64,000 nucleotides of DNA, taken from DATGMP01 sp035293565. Its GTDB lineage: Bacteria; Pseudomonadota; Alphaproteobacteria; BOG-932; Roseiterribacteraceae. Both the position numbers and the translations under genes were made by a program. The notes below the pieces were generated by a model. The model was not told where the DNA came from, ran no database searches, and saw nothing but the letters and a program-made list of their open reading frames with translations. The stretch is taken from NCBI GenBank assembly GCA_035293565.1, contig DATGMP010000106.1, positions 1 through 64,000 on the forward strand, written 5' to 3'. Below, one piece after another: positions 16,150 to 24,948 of this stretch. How positions within the stretch are numbered: position 1 is the stretch's first letter; every line of letters begins with the position of its first letter.

Positions 16150-16899
16150 ATGATCATGTCTTTAACGCTGAATCGCATTCTCGCCTTGGTTTTCGCAACG
16201 GCCACGCTCAACTGCATGTCGGCCCGTGCGAATCTTCTCCTCAATGGCAGTTTCGAGGATTCGGTCGTCGATGCCGGCGACGTCTGCGGTCCGTATGCAT
16301 ATTGCCGGGCCTTTACGCCGGGCGACACCATCGACGGCTGGATGGTAATCGGGAAAGGCGGCGTGGCCGGCACCGCCATGGTGATTTCCCGTAACTATGT
16401 CGAGCCCGACAGTGGGGACGGGCAGACGCTTCATTTCGACCCTGCCGACGGCAATCAATCCATCGACCTCACCGGCGAAGGGAATCAGGGCACGACCAAC
16501 GGCATCAAGCAGACGGTCGCGACCATCCCGGGACAGATATACCAGCTGACCTTTGATGTCGGGCATCAGTATGATCAGGCCCCCGGCTATCCCGGACCGG
16601 CCTCGGTTTCACTGTGGCTTGATCTCACCGGCGGCGGCAGCAGCGAGGTCGGCGTTTACGCCAACGGCGCCGACACGCCGGACGATGTAACCTGGGAGAC
16701 GTTCTCTTACGATTTTGAGGCGGTAAGCGACTCCACGACGATCGCTTTCCTCAACGCGACCGACGTGGGGAATAATTTCGCGGGCCTTGACGCGGTGAGT
16801 TTGGTTGCTCTGTTGCCCGAGGCGCCGTCCGGTTGGATGCTGGGCGTCGGCATCCTGATGTTGTGGCCGATGCTGGCCGGGCGCCGTCGCGCCGCTTAA
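16150..16899 (+). CDS. Choice-of-anchor C/DUF642-type secreted protein with PEP-CTERM-like tail
   Basis: A 249-residue exported protein. The signal peptide runs about residues 1-28 (to SARA). The mature part begins NLLLNGSFEDS, the hallmark of choice-of-anchor C/DUF642 beta-sandwich proteins, and continues with Gly/Asp-rich strands (QSIDLTGEGNQGTTNGIKQT; GQIYQLTFDVGHQYD). The C-terminus is LPEAPSGWMLGVGILML followed by RRRAA. This is a short Pro-Glu motif, one hydrophobic helix and an Arg cluster, as in PEP-CTERM sorting signals processed by exosortases. No exosortase is in the window. It is flanked by polysaccharide genes, which fits the known association of PEP-CTERM proteins with exopolysaccharide. 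An ATG at 16156 is an alternative start. Confidence 0.78.
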   Translation: MIMSLTLNRILALVFATATLNCMSARANLLLNGSFEDSVVDAGDVCGPYAYCRAFTPGDTIDGWMVIGKGGVAGTAMVISRNYVEPDSGDGQTLHFDPADGNQSIDLTGEGNQGTTNGIKQTVATIPGQIYQLTFDVGHQYDQAPGYPGPASVSLWLDLTGGGSSEVGVYANGADTPDDVTWETFSYDFEAVSDSTTIAFLNATDVGNNFAGLDAVSLVALLPEAPSGWMLGVGILMLWPMLAGRRRAA

Positions 16900-17354
16900 T
16901 CCCCTTTGGTGATTGAAGAGACCTGGTATTCCAGGATTGCGCCGGCCTTATCGTGCGTTACGACGAGCCGACGCGCCTGACGGCACTCGTCGACCTGAGC
17001 CCCGGTCAAACCGAAAAAGGCCCCGATTTCGGCCGCCTTGACCGGGTCCGCGCTCTTTCGGCGGTTGCGGCCGCCATACATGAGCTGATTGTAGAGCGCC
17101 CAGGCGATGAAGATTGCCGAGTTGACGGCAATGACCTCGACATAGGAGCCGAGCGATCTGCCGACCGCCACTATGCCGCTTCCCAATGAAATTTTGCTTC
17201 CGTGGGCAATGTCTTCGGCGCTGCTAGCGATGAACAGGAAGACGCCTCTAAGCAAATAGATGTAGGAGGCCCAGATCAGCAGCGTCATGACGATGTCGAT
17301 CAATCTGAGATAAAGCGGGCGAGACGCGCCCTCCCGGATGATCGGTTCCTTCAT
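16896..17354 (-). CDS. pgaD: Poly-beta-1,6-N-acetylglucosamine synthesis accessory protein PgaD-like
   Basis: A 152-residue inner-membrane protein with two hydrophobic segments (about residues 20-45, IVMTLLIWASYIYLLRGVFL, and about 70-92, VEVIAVNSAIFIAWALYNQL) and a cytoplasmic C-terminus with NRRKS. The order helix, loop, helix, Tyr-Asn-x-Leu-Met-Tyr-Gly matches PgaD, which partners PgaC to form the polymerase. Its ATG overlaps the pgaC stop (ATGA), the usual arrangement. The open frame extends upstream, but the overlapped ATG at 17354 is the only start that gives a normal PgaD. It ends overlapping the stop of the convergent choice-of-anchor gene by 4 bases. Confidence 0.8.
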   Translation of the reverse strand: MKEPIIREGASRPLYLRLIDIVMTLLIWASYIYLLRGVFLFIASSAEDIAHGSKISLGSGIVAVGRSLGSYVEVIAVNSAIFIAWALYNQLMYGGRNRRKSADPVKAAEIGAFFGLTGAQVDECRQARRLVVTHDKAGAILEYQVSSITKGD

Positions 17355-18655
17355 TGCCGCCTGATTCCCCGATCCGGGCTGATCCAGACCGCGCGGGCGG
17401 TGCGGCGCTTGAGCAGTGCCTTGGGAAAGCCGACCACCGTGGTTGCGACGATGATGACCCAGTAGAACATCGGGTACCAGATCGTCCAAAAAATGGCCCG
17501 TCGGAGCCCACGCTCGTAGCGGGCTTCAATCACCAGACTGACGACGAATTGCATCAGGCAAGCGAACCCCAGGACCAATCCGGTAAAGGTGGGCGGAAAG
17601 ATCGTCGGCACGTAAAGGCCCGGCGGCAGGTAGATAAAATGGCCCGCAATCCATAGAAGGACTGACAGCAGGAAGGCGAAAGCCCAAGAGACGCTCAGCA
17701 GATATTCTATGAGAAGCGGCCACATCCGCCGCAGCCGCCAACGCCATAGGCTGCGAATATTCTTGAGAAATACCTCGGCGCCGCCTTGAGCCCATCGCAA
17801 TCTCTGTCGCCAAAGACCGCGAAGCGTCTCCGGCATCAGAATCCAACAGATCGCGTTGGGCGCATAGAGTATTCCCCAGTGATCACGCTGCAGCTCCCAG
17901 CTGACGTCGATGTCGTCGGTGACCATGTTGATGCTCCAGTACCCGACGCGGTGAAGAGCATGTTTGCGAAATGCGGCCACGACGCCGGAGACTGTGAAGA
18001 TCCTCCCATAGATGCGCTGCGCACGCTTGATCATGCCGATGATCGATGAGAATTCCCCCACCTGAATGCGCCCGAGGAGCGTCGAACGAGTCCGGATGCG
18101 CGGATTGCCGGTGACAGCGCCGACGCGGACATGGTCGATCAGGGGCTGCACGAGGTAAGCGGTAGCGTTGGGATGGAGGATGCAGTCGCCGTCGATGCAA
18201 ACGAGGAATTCGCCCCGCGACACCAGCGCCCCCGTTCTAAGCGCTACGCCCTTGCCCTGATTGCGCGCCAGATGGACGACGCGCAGCCGCTCGTATTTCG
18301 CCGCCAAGGCATCCAGCATCGGCCCCGTTTTGTCGCGCGAGCCGTCGTTGACGGCCACAATCTCAAAATCCGGATAGTTTTGCGCGACCGCCGACTCGAT
18401 GGTTTCCTCGAGATTGTCCTGCTCGTTAAAGCAAGGAATGATGATCGATACGAGGGGCGTATCGCGAAGTTTCGGCGGTTCATCGGGAGTTTGGTCTGTC
18501 GTCTCCCAGTGAAAGTAATAGTAAATGCCGCCGCATATCCAGATGAACGACATGAATAGGGGATAGAAAAATACGAAAGCGATAAGAAGCCGGCCGGAGG
18601 CGATCGCGGTAACTACGGCTCCCACTGATAAAACGCTAAGAAAGTGATCTAACAT
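17351..18655 (-). CDS. pgaC: Poly-beta-1,6-N-acetyl-D-glucosamine synthase PgaC
   Basis: A 434-residue processive family-2 glycosyltransferase of the inner membrane. An N-terminal membrane segment is followed by the catalytic domain with SIIIPCFNEQDN, VNDGSRDKT, the metal-binding VCIDGDCILHP, the catalytic-base segment TDDIDVSWELQ, and QRLRWAQGG (the QxxRW motif). Several C-terminal membrane helices follow. It makes the PNAG/PGA biofilm polymer from UDP-GlcNAc. It lies between pgaA (64-base gap) and pgaD (4-base overlap). The deacetylase pgaB, usually between pgaA and pgaC, is absent. Confidence 0.93.
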   Translation of the reverse strand: MLDHFLSVLSVGAVVTAIASGRLLIAFVFFYPLFMSFIWICGGIYYYFHWETTDQTPDEPPKLRDTPLVSIIIPCFNEQDNLEETIESAVAQNYPDFEIVAVNDGSRDKTGPMLDALAAKYERLRVVHLARNQGKGVALRTGALVSRGEFLVCIDGDCILHPNATAYLVQPLIDHVRVGAVTGNPRIRTRSTLLGRIQVGEFSSIIGMIKRAQRIYGRIFTVSGVVAAFRKHALHRVGYWSINMVTDDIDVSWELQRDHWGILYAPNAICWILMPETLRGLWRQRLRWAQGGAEVFLKNIRSLWRWRLRRMWPLLIEYLLSVSWAFAFLLSVLLWIAGHFIYLPPGLYVPTIFPPTFTGLVLGFACLMQFVVSLVIEARYERGLRRAIFWTIWYPMFYWVIIVATTVVGFPKALLKRRTARAVWISPDRGIRRQ

Positions 18656-18719
18656 GGCAATAAAAAAGCTGGATTATTGAGATGCAGCGGTGTGAGGGGG
18701 CATGGTGACGCAATCGCCA

Positions 18720-21179
18720 TCACAGCCTCCAATCCAGATTCGCGAAAATCGAGATGCTGTCGTTTGCAACAGAGTCATAAGGATGCCGCGCCAGCTTGAC
18801 GCCTAGGCCGCCCGACCAGTCGTCACCGAGCTTCAGGCGATGCTCGTAGACGAAAGCCGCGGCCGGGTGAGGAGCGAAACCGTGCTCCCAGTAGATCCCG
18901 GGCACCATTGTCGCGTGATGCAACCACACGAAATCATAGCGCCGATAGAGGATCTGCGTGGCATCGAGCCCGATGGCGGCCTCAGCGTCCCAGAGCGGAT
19001 TGTAATAGGGCGCATTATGGAAGGTGTTGCGGGAAGCATACAGCTCGGGGACGACATCCAACGTAAAATGTGGCGCGGTGATCAATCGCTGCGTGGTGCT
19101 GATATCCATCGATGAGCGGAAATTGGTGTCAGAGAAGGTGAGCAGTTCGGCGGTCAAGGAATAGGACTGCATGTCATCGGCGCGCCAGCTCACGTGAAAT
19201 GTCGCCGAATCCGCGGTGATTTCATGTCTTAGTGCCCTGAGCGGCGTATCGCTCGAAAAAGCCTGTGCCAGCAACGAGAGCCGCCATTCATCGTCCGGAG
19301 CCCATGAGACCGCAGCCTTCCCGCCGATATGTGCGGTCGGAATCAGATCTTCGGTAACTTCGCCGCTGGCGCCAAAATCTCGGGCGGTGAATTCGACTCC
19401 TGCCGCCATGTGATGATCCGAAACTCGGCCCTCGGGCAGTGCGACGGTCGCAAACTGATAATCGGCGTAGAGCCGATACGAGTCCTCGATCGGCGCGGAG
19501 AAGATTTCCGTCTCGAGGTTGAACGTGTCGCCGCCGAGCGGCGCGCGCTGCGCCTGATAAAGCTGATTGGCCGAAAATTTGAGCTCAGGGCGTTCCAGGG
19601 TCTCTTCGCGTTGGCGGAGAAGAGCCGTCGCGTGATCGGGGTCGAGGTCCTGCGCAATCCTTGCTTCCACGAGCTTGTCGGTGGCTGCGAACCCGGCCGT
19701 ACGGTCGCCGCGATCGACGGCGACGTTTGCCTCGCCGACGGCCGCGTCGTGATCACCCGGGCGGATGGACTCGACCTTGGCGAAGCTCCGCTCCGCGGCC
19801 ACGGGTTCACCTCTGTCCTCCAGAATCGTTCCGTACGTATCCAGCAATGCGGGATTGTCCGGCTCGGCGGCGAGCAAGGCTTCGATGCGTTCTTGCGCCT
19901 CGTCCGTGTCCCCGGCATACACCTTCGCCATAGTTGCGGCGATTTGTGCGCGCAGCCAGTCCGGATTCGCCCGTGCGCCGACCGTCCGCTGTTCGCGCCA
20001 GGCGAGCCCATCGACCGTCGTGAGCGCGGCATCGAAATCCTCCGACTCGATTTCGGCATAGAAGAGCCCGAGATTTGACTGGAAATCGCTGGGCGAATCG
20101 GCAAGTGCGGCTTCGTACACCGTTCTGGCGGCCTCGGGTCGCCGGACCCGCATGTAGGCGTCGCCGACGACTCTCAGTGCGTAGGCGGGCACCGGGAGGT
20201 GCTCTTTTTCCAGCGCCTCGTAGGCCGCGATCACATCGTCGAAGCGATCGCGATCGGAAAGCGCCAGGATGCGGTCGAATTTCGCCCGGCGAAGCTCTGC
20301 GGTCGCCTCCGGACCTTCCATCGAAAGATCGCCGATTCGCGCGTCCAGCGCATCGATGGCACGATCGGCCCGACGATACCGCTCGTCGTCGCCCAGGCCG
20401 GTCGCTCCAGCCTCCCGCACGAGCAGCGCCGCCCGATTGCCGCCCAGCCGGCGTCTTTCGTCCGCTGAGAAGAGGTCGGGCGAAAGCCGCGCCAACAGCC
20501 ATGCATGCTCGATGTCTCCCAGTTGCTCGGACGCCAGGATCAGCTCGCGCCGGGCTTCGCGGTCTGCGGGATCCAAAGCGAGGACGCGCCGTGCCAAAGC
20601 CGTCGCGTCGGCCGCTTCGCCGGCCTTGTAGGCGGCATAAGCGGTGGCGGACAAAATCTCCAGATTGTACGGATGCGCCGGAAGCAGCGATTTGCCCCGA
20701 GACAGCGCGTCCTCGGCATGGCCGGAATCGGCGAGCGTCAGAATCTCGCCTGCGATGAACAGCATTCGGCCGGGATATTCGCGCTGCCCGCGCCGGTAGA
20801 GCGCCAACGCTTTGTCGAATTGGCCGAGATCGCGATAGTCGCGCGCTGCGGCCTGTTCGACGAAGGCGGGCAGGGCGCCCTCTCGCGGAAGCTTCTCGAA
20901 CACCGCGATTGCGTCGGACTGGCGGTGAGCCCAGCCCAATACGGTCAAATAGTCGTAGGCGATCGACAGGTTCTGAGGATCACGGCGATAGCGGCCCTCT
21001 ATGATTGGAAGCGCCTCGGTATAACGGCCGGCCCTCGCCGCAGCGATCGCTGCATCGTATTGGGCATCGACCGCTGCTCCCGCTGAAGTCGCAGTCCCCG
21101 CCATTACGCCAACGAGCGCAGCCGCGATGAGCAATCTAAGATGGTGCTGAGCGTGGTCCACTGCGCGCATCTTTAGCAT
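18720..21179 (-). CDS. pgaA: Poly-beta-1,6-N-acetylglucosamine export porin PgaA
   Basis: An 819-residue outer-membrane protein with a signal peptide (about residues 1-35, to GAAVDA), a periplasmic superhelix of tetratricopeptide-type repeats (about 40-520; for example AAARAGRYTEALPIIEGRYR and FVEQAAARDYRDLGQFDKAL), and a C-terminal beta-barrel (about 535-819) with alternating aromatic strands ending IFANLDWRL. This is the PgaA layout. It exports PNAG, usually after partial deacetylation by PgaB, which is not encoded here. The most upstream ATG at 21179 is used, but ATG codons at residues 4-5 would also serve. It is the first gene of the pgaA-C-D unit, divergent from the flippase. Confidence 0.88.
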   Translation of the reverse strand: MLKMRAVDHAQHHLRLLIAAALVGVMAGTATSAGAAVDAQYDAAIAAARAGRYTEALPIIEGRYRRDPQNLSIAYDYLTVLGWAHRQSDAIAVFEKLPREGALPAFVEQAAARDYRDLGQFDKALALYRRGQREYPGRMLFIAGEILTLADSGHAEDALSRGKSLLPAHPYNLEILSATAYAAYKAGEAADATALARRVLALDPADREARRELILASEQLGDIEHAWLLARLSPDLFSADERRRLGGNRAALLVREAGATGLGDDERYRRADRAIDALDARIGDLSMEGPEATAELRRAKFDRILALSDRDRFDDVIAAYEALEKEHLPVPAYALRVVGDAYMRVRRPEAARTVYEAALADSPSDFQSNLGLFYAEIESEDFDAALTTVDGLAWREQRTVGARANPDWLRAQIAATMAKVYAGDTDEAQERIEALLAAEPDNPALLDTYGTILEDRGEPVAAERSFAKVESIRPGDHDAAVGEANVAVDRGDRTAGFAATDKLVEARIAQDLDPDHATALLRQREETLERPELKFSANQLYQAQRAPLGGDTFNLETEIFSAPIEDSYRLYADYQFATVALPEGRVSDHHMAAGVEFTARDFGASGEVTEDLIPTAHIGGKAAVSWAPDDEWRLSLLAQAFSSDTPLRALRHEITADSATFHVSWRADDMQSYSLTAELLTFSDTNFRSSMDISTTQRLITAPHFTLDVVPELYASRNTFHNAPYYNPLWDAEAAIGLDATQILYRRYDFVWLHHATMVPGIYWEHGFAPHPAAAFVYEHRLKLGDDWSGGLGVKLARHPYDSVANDSISIFANLDWRL

Positions 21180-21535
21180 TAACGAACTGCGAAGATGAAT
21201 GGGGCGCTCGGAAGATGAAAAAATCTCCTAATTCCGGGGCTTTAGGAGGATAAGATCGACCAGGCTGCCGACCTGGCCGCTCGACTCGGCATCCGTCCAT
21301 GGGCCAGGCTTCGGCGGCATTTATCTATTGTGCGAGAAGGATTTGCGGTTGGCTGAGGCTTGTTTGCACGGCGGGGGCAAAGTCGATCGGCGCGCAACCG
21401 CCGGCATCCTGAGGCACCGCGCTGGTCAAGATGGCTGTGGACGGTCCGTTGCCGGATCCCTTGTCGATTCCCGATAGGCACGGAGCCCTTCCTCGGAGGC
21501 TCCTGGGCGCGTTGGCCTCGCACGGGCTGAGGCTG
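21180..21535. other. Divergent intergenic region, pgaA / flippase
   Basis: This 356-base gap holds the start regions of the divergent pgaA and flippase genes. The one clear element is a stem: CTCCTAA (21225-21231) and TTAGGAG (21242-21248) around a 10-base loop, 46 bases upstream of the pgaA start. Read on the minus strand it would lie in the pgaA leader or promoter. The flippase frame is open from an ATG at 21431, but the protein up to 21536 has no family similarity, so I leave it as non-coding. No other gene or repeat is seen. Confidence 0.4.
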
Positions 21536-22828
21536 ATGACGTCGGAGCGATCGGGAATCGCGTCCGCGCTCCAAACCCTGGTCCAAAGCGCGATCGTCTT
21601 GATTATCAATTTCGGCACGGCGGTGCTGACGGCGCGGACTCTCGGTCCGTCCGGGCGTGGCGAGCTGACGGCCGTCGTCGTCTGGCCGCAGCTTTTCGCC
21701 TGGGCGATGCTCATGGGGCTGCCGCAGGCGCTGATCTACAACATCCGAACCGATCGTTCCCGCGGGGTGGGGCTGATCCCCACTGCGCTGCTGCTTGGCG
21801 TCGTTGGAGGCTGCATCGCCGCGACCGTCGGGATACTCATCATTCCCCATTGGCTCGGCCGCTACGATGCCGGGGTGACGCGGCTCGCCCGATGGGGGCT
21901 GGTGTTGACCCCGGTCAGCACCATCTCGACCATTCTGATCGGCGTGCTGCAAGCTTCCGACCGATTCCGCTTGTTCAACCGGATCAGTATTGCGGCGCCG
22001 TTGCTTACTCTGATCGCCCTTCTCGGGCTTCTTGGCACCGGTGTGCTTTCTCCACGCAGCGCGGCACTCGCCTATCTGCTCCCATCGGTGCCGGTTCTCG
22101 GCTGGACGATTTGGATCACCTTTCGCGCCTGCCCATGGCCTGGAGGCATCGGTATTTCGGCTGCGCGAAGGCTGCTCTCTTACGGCGCGCGCGTCTGGGG
22201 CGGCGATCTTCTGAATGTGCTCGGAACACAGGCCGAAAAGGCGTTGCTCGTCGGGTTGCTGGTGCCGTCGTCGCTCGGCGTTTACGTGATCGCGCAAAGC
22301 CTGGCGCAGCCTTTGGCGATCGTTCAGGCGTCGATCGGCACGACTTTATTCCCGAAATCCGCCGGCCGGAGTCTGGAAGAGGCAAAGGCGCTGACGGGCC
22401 TTGCGATCCGCGTCAATCTGGTGGTGGTCGCCCTGGCAGCCATTGTCTTGGTCTTTGCGGCGCCGATCGTATTGCGCCTCTTCTTCGGTTCGGGCTTCGC
22501 GGCGGCGATTGGGCCGGTTCGCTTCTTTGCCGCCGCCACGGTTCTGGATGCGGTCAACGTGCTTTCCATCCAGTTCTTCTTTGCCGCAGGCCGACCCGGC
22601 GTGGTTGCCGGAATCCAGGCGATGGCCGTCACTGTCCTGCTCTCCGGAATCCTTATCCTGGTTCCCCTATTGGGCCCCAACGGCGCCGCCTTGGCCTGGC
22701 TCATGAGCTCGCTTGCGAAGTTCGTCGGGATCTATAGCGGCTTCCCTCTGTTCCTGCGGACAAGACCGCCGTCGCTGCTCTTGAATCCTGCGGATGTGGC
22801 GGAGATCGGGCATAGGCTACGACACTGA
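21536..22828 (+). CDS. Polysaccharide flippase, MOP superfamily (Wzx-like)
   Basis: A 430-residue integral membrane protein with about 12-14 predicted helices. The opening segment ALQTLVQSAIVLIINFGTAV and the loop TARTLGPSGRGELTAVVVWP are typical of oligosaccharide flippases and polysaccharide biosynthesis proteins of the MOP superfamily. It would move lipid-linked sugar units across the inner membrane. The preferred start is the ATG at 21536 (MTSERSGIAS); an earlier ATG at 21431 adds 35 untypical residues. It is divergent from pgaA and upstream of the SH3 protein gene. PNAG export does not need a flippase, so it probably serves another polysaccharide, perhaps one using the epimerase product. 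Confidence 0.82.
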   Translation: MTSERSGIASALQTLVQSAIVLIINFGTAVLTARTLGPSGRGELTAVVVWPQLFAWAMLMGLPQALIYNIRTDRSRGVGLIPTALLLGVVGGCIAATVGILIIPHWLGRYDAGVTRLARWGLVLTPVSTISTILIGVLQASDRFRLFNRISIAAPLLTLIALLGLLGTGVLSPRSAALAYLLPSVPVLGWTIWITFRACPWPGGIGISAARRLLSYGARVWGGDLLNVLGTQAEKALLVGLLVPSSLGVYVIAQSLAQPLAIVQASIGTTLFPKSAGRSLEEAKALTGLAIRVNLVVVALAAIVLVFAAPIVLRLFFGSGFAAAIGPVRFFAAATVLDAVNVLSIQFFFAAGRPGVVAGIQAMAVTVLLSGILILVPLLGPNGAALAWLMSSLAKFVGIYSGFPLFLRTRPPSLLLNPADVAEIGHRLRH

Positions 22829-22910
22829 GAACTCTTGCAGCCGCGAGTCCATTGGACCGACAATTGCGCCGCCCTGCATACCCCCGAGTCGCATAAGGAT
22901 GGTCAGATCG

Positions 22911-23411
22911 ATGGCGCGGTTCGCGCTGCTGCTGCTTCTTCTGCTGTTGGCGTTTTCAGCGTCCGTGCTGGCGGAGACGCCGTCCTTGCAGCAGGATGAG
23001 CAAAAGCCGACGGCCCATTTCGCCTCGCTCAGATCGGACAAGGTCAATCTGCGCACCGGTCCCGGCGCCGATTTTCCCATCGAATGGGTGTTCATGCGCA
23101 AGGGCCTGCCGGTCGAAATTCTGGCCGCCTTCGATACCTGGCGCAAGATTCGCGATTCCGAAGGGACTGTCGGGTGGGTCCATCAGGGAATGTTGTCCAG
23201 CAGACGGAGCGTGCTCGTCACGGGTGCCGTGCGCCCGCTACGCCAGGATCCGAAACCTGACGCCGGTATCGTGGCGGAGCTCGAGCCGGGTGTCGTCGCG
23301 CATCTGTCCCGATGCAATCCGGATTGGTGCGAGGTCAAGGCGAACGGCTATCGCGGCTGGCTCCCGCGCGACCAGATCTGGGGATTGGAGGCGGGCGAGA
23401 TCGTCCAGTGA
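22911..23411 (+). CDS. Secreted bacterial SH3 (SH3_4-type) domain protein
   Basis: A 166-residue periplasmic protein. The signal peptide is MARFALLLLLLLLAFSASVL with cleavage near LAETPS. Two SH3-like repeats follow, one at about residues 40-98 (VNLRTGPGADFPIEWVF; TVGWVHQGMLS) and one at about 108-160 (ADC-like VRPLRQDPKPDAGIVAELEP; YRGWLPRDQIWG). Such domains are common in alphaproteobacterial envelope proteins and may bind peptidoglycan. The ATG at 22911 has AAGGA 11 bases upstream; the ATG at 22899 overlaps that site and is less likely. It ends 3 bases before the stop of the convergent NTF2-like gene. Confidence 0.85.
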   Translation: MARFALLLLLLLLAFSASVLAETPSLQQDEQKPTAHFASLRSDKVNLRTGPGADFPIEWVFMRKGLPVEILAAFDTWRKIRDSEGTVGWVHQGMLSSRRSVLVTGAVRPLRQDPKPDAGIVAELEPGVVAHLSRCNPDWCEVKANGYRGWLPRDQIWGLEAGEIVQ

Positions 23412-23414
23412 GCC

Positions 23415-23876
23415 TCAGGTCACGTCGACCCTGAGCCGCGACAACCTCAGAGCCTTGATCAGCCAGCGGCCACCGACCCGTTCATAGGTCTCGTGATAGT
23501 GACCATAGCCTCGCAGCGTTTTCATCGGCGCGCCTTCGGGCCAGCGCAGCACATCCTCCATAGCCCAAATGCCGGTCGCCGTGGAGGGCGACGTGACCTC
23601 GATCTCGGGCATGTGGCCGTGATGGACGGTTACCAGATCCTGCACGGCATGGCGCATCGCTGCGGCGATCGCCTTGGCGCCGATGACGAGGCCTTCGGCC
23701 GCGCGGCTCTTGTCGCGAGCCTCCGAGCGCATGTCGAAGACGCAATCGTCCGTGAAGATCGTCTCGAGGCCTGCCCAGTCCTTGGTGTCCATGAAGCGGA
23801 AATATCGCGCCTTCAGCTGATGGATCGCCTCGATAGCTTCCAGCCGTTCCAGATCGCTTACCATTTCCGCCTCCAA
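23415..23876 (-). CDS. NTF2-like/SnoaL-type protein
   Basis: A 153-residue cone-fold protein. The opening helix (AIEAIHQLKARYFRFMDTKDW), then GLETIFTDDCVFDM, and the end strands (GYGHYHETYERVGGRWLIKALRL) are characteristic of the SnoaL-4 branch. Members act as isomerases, dehydratases or ring-hydroxylating subunits, or have no known activity. Here an aromatic or steroid catabolic role is possible given the neighbours but unproven. An ATG at residue 5 (23864) is an alternative start. It is divergent from the beta-keto acid cleavage enzyme gene, separated by 125 bases. Confidence 0.8.
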   Translation of the reverse strand: MEAEMVSDLERLEAIEAIHQLKARYFRFMDTKDWAGLETIFTDDCVFDMRSEARDKSRAAEGLVIGAKAIAAAMRHAVQDLVTVHHGHMPEIEVTSPSTATGIWAMEDVLRWPEGAPMKTLRGYGHYHETYERVGGRWLIKALRLSRLRVDVT

Positions 23877-24001
23877 TGATGTCGGCCCCGGGCCTTGGTT
23901 TTCCTCGCGCGCCTATCTAATTTGCCGCCGAAGGCCGCAGCGCGGCTCGATATCAATTAGCCGTCCAAGGCCGGCTCAGTCCAGCCGCAAGGGGAAACGC
24001 C

Positions 24002-24940
24002 ATGGCTGCCGCAAATCGAAAGGTGATCATCACTTGCGCCGTCACCGGCTCGATCCACACGCCGAGCATGACGCCCTATCTGCCCATAACCCCCAACGAG
24101 GTGGCAGAAGGGGCGATCGGCGCCTGGGAGGCCGGGGCATCGATTCTCCACCTCCACGCGCGCAACCCGAGCGATGGCCGGCCGACGCCCGATCCGGCGG
24201 TTTTCATGGAATTTCTGCCGCGCATCAAGCAGGCCACCGATGCGGTGGTGAACATTACGACCGGCGGCGGCCACGGCATGACTTTGGAGGAGCGGACCGC
24301 CGCGGCAATGCGCACCAAGCCCGAGATGGCCTCGCTCAATATGGGCTCGATGAATTTCGGCCTCTATCCGGCTCTCGACAAGCCGCGGCAATGGAAGCAT
24401 TCCTGGGAGCCTGAATATCTCGAAATGACGCGGGACTTTATCTTCCGCAACACCTTCAAGGACATCGAGCGGGTGCTGAAGGAGCTCGGCGAAGGCTGCG
24501 GCACCAAATTCGAGTTCGAATGCTACGATATCGGCCATCTCTATAATCTCGCCCATTTCCTGGATCGAGGATTGGTGAAGCCGCCGCTCTTCGTGCAGTC
24601 GATTTTCGGGATCTTGGGCGGAATCGGCGCCGATCCCGACAATCTCGTCCATATGCGGCGCATCGCCGACAAGCTGTTCGGCGATCAGTATCAATGGTCG
24701 GTTTTGGCTGCTGGTCGGCATCAGATGATGTTCACGACCCTGGCTGGCATCCACGGCGGCAATGTTCGGGTCGGTCTGGAGGACAGCATCTATGTCGGCA
24801 AGGGTCAGCTCGCGAAGTCGAATGCCGAGCAGGTCTCGAAAATCCGCCGCATCCTTGAGGAGCTGAGCCTCGATATCGCCAACCCCGCTGAGGCACGCGC
24901 CCTGCTGGGACTCAAAGGGGCGGACCAAGTCGCGTTCTGA
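24002..24940 (+). CDS. Beta-keto acid cleavage enzyme (BKACE, DUF849 family)
   Basis: A 312-residue Zn-dependent TIM-barrel enzyme that condenses a beta-keto acid with acetyl-CoA to give acetoacetate and a new acyl-CoA; the founding member is Kce of lysine fermentation. Visible motifs are ITCAVTGSIHTPSMTPYLP, the metal-binding HLHAR with the following NPSDGRPTPD, NITTGGGHGMTLEER, and GGNVRVGLEDSIYV near the C-terminus. The substrate within the family is set by residues I cannot assign. An AAGGGGA site precedes the ATG. It is followed by a REP-like element and then the MaoC and CitE-like genes on the same strand. Confidence 0.88.
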   Translation: MAAANRKVIITCAVTGSIHTPSMTPYLPITPNEVAEGAIGAWEAGASILHLHARNPSDGRPTPDPAVFMEFLPRIKQATDAVVNITTGGGHGMTLEERTAAAMRTKPEMASLNMGSMNFGLYPALDKPRQWKHSWEPEYLEMTRDFIFRNTFKDIERVLKELGEGCGTKFEFECYDIGHLYNLAHFLDRGLVKPPLFVQSIFGILGGIGADPDNLVHMRRIADKLFGDQYQWSVLAAGRHQMMFTTLAGIHGGNVRVGLEDSIYVGKGQLAKSNAEQVSKIRRILEELSLDIANPAEARALLGLKGADQVAF

Positions 24941-24948
24941 TCTGCTTC

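Noticed and set aside
21242..22297. 351-codon minus-strand open frame opposite the flippase
   Set aside because: Composition (Arg, Gln, His, Pro) is that of an antisense frame, while the plus-strand frame is a clear membrane transporter.
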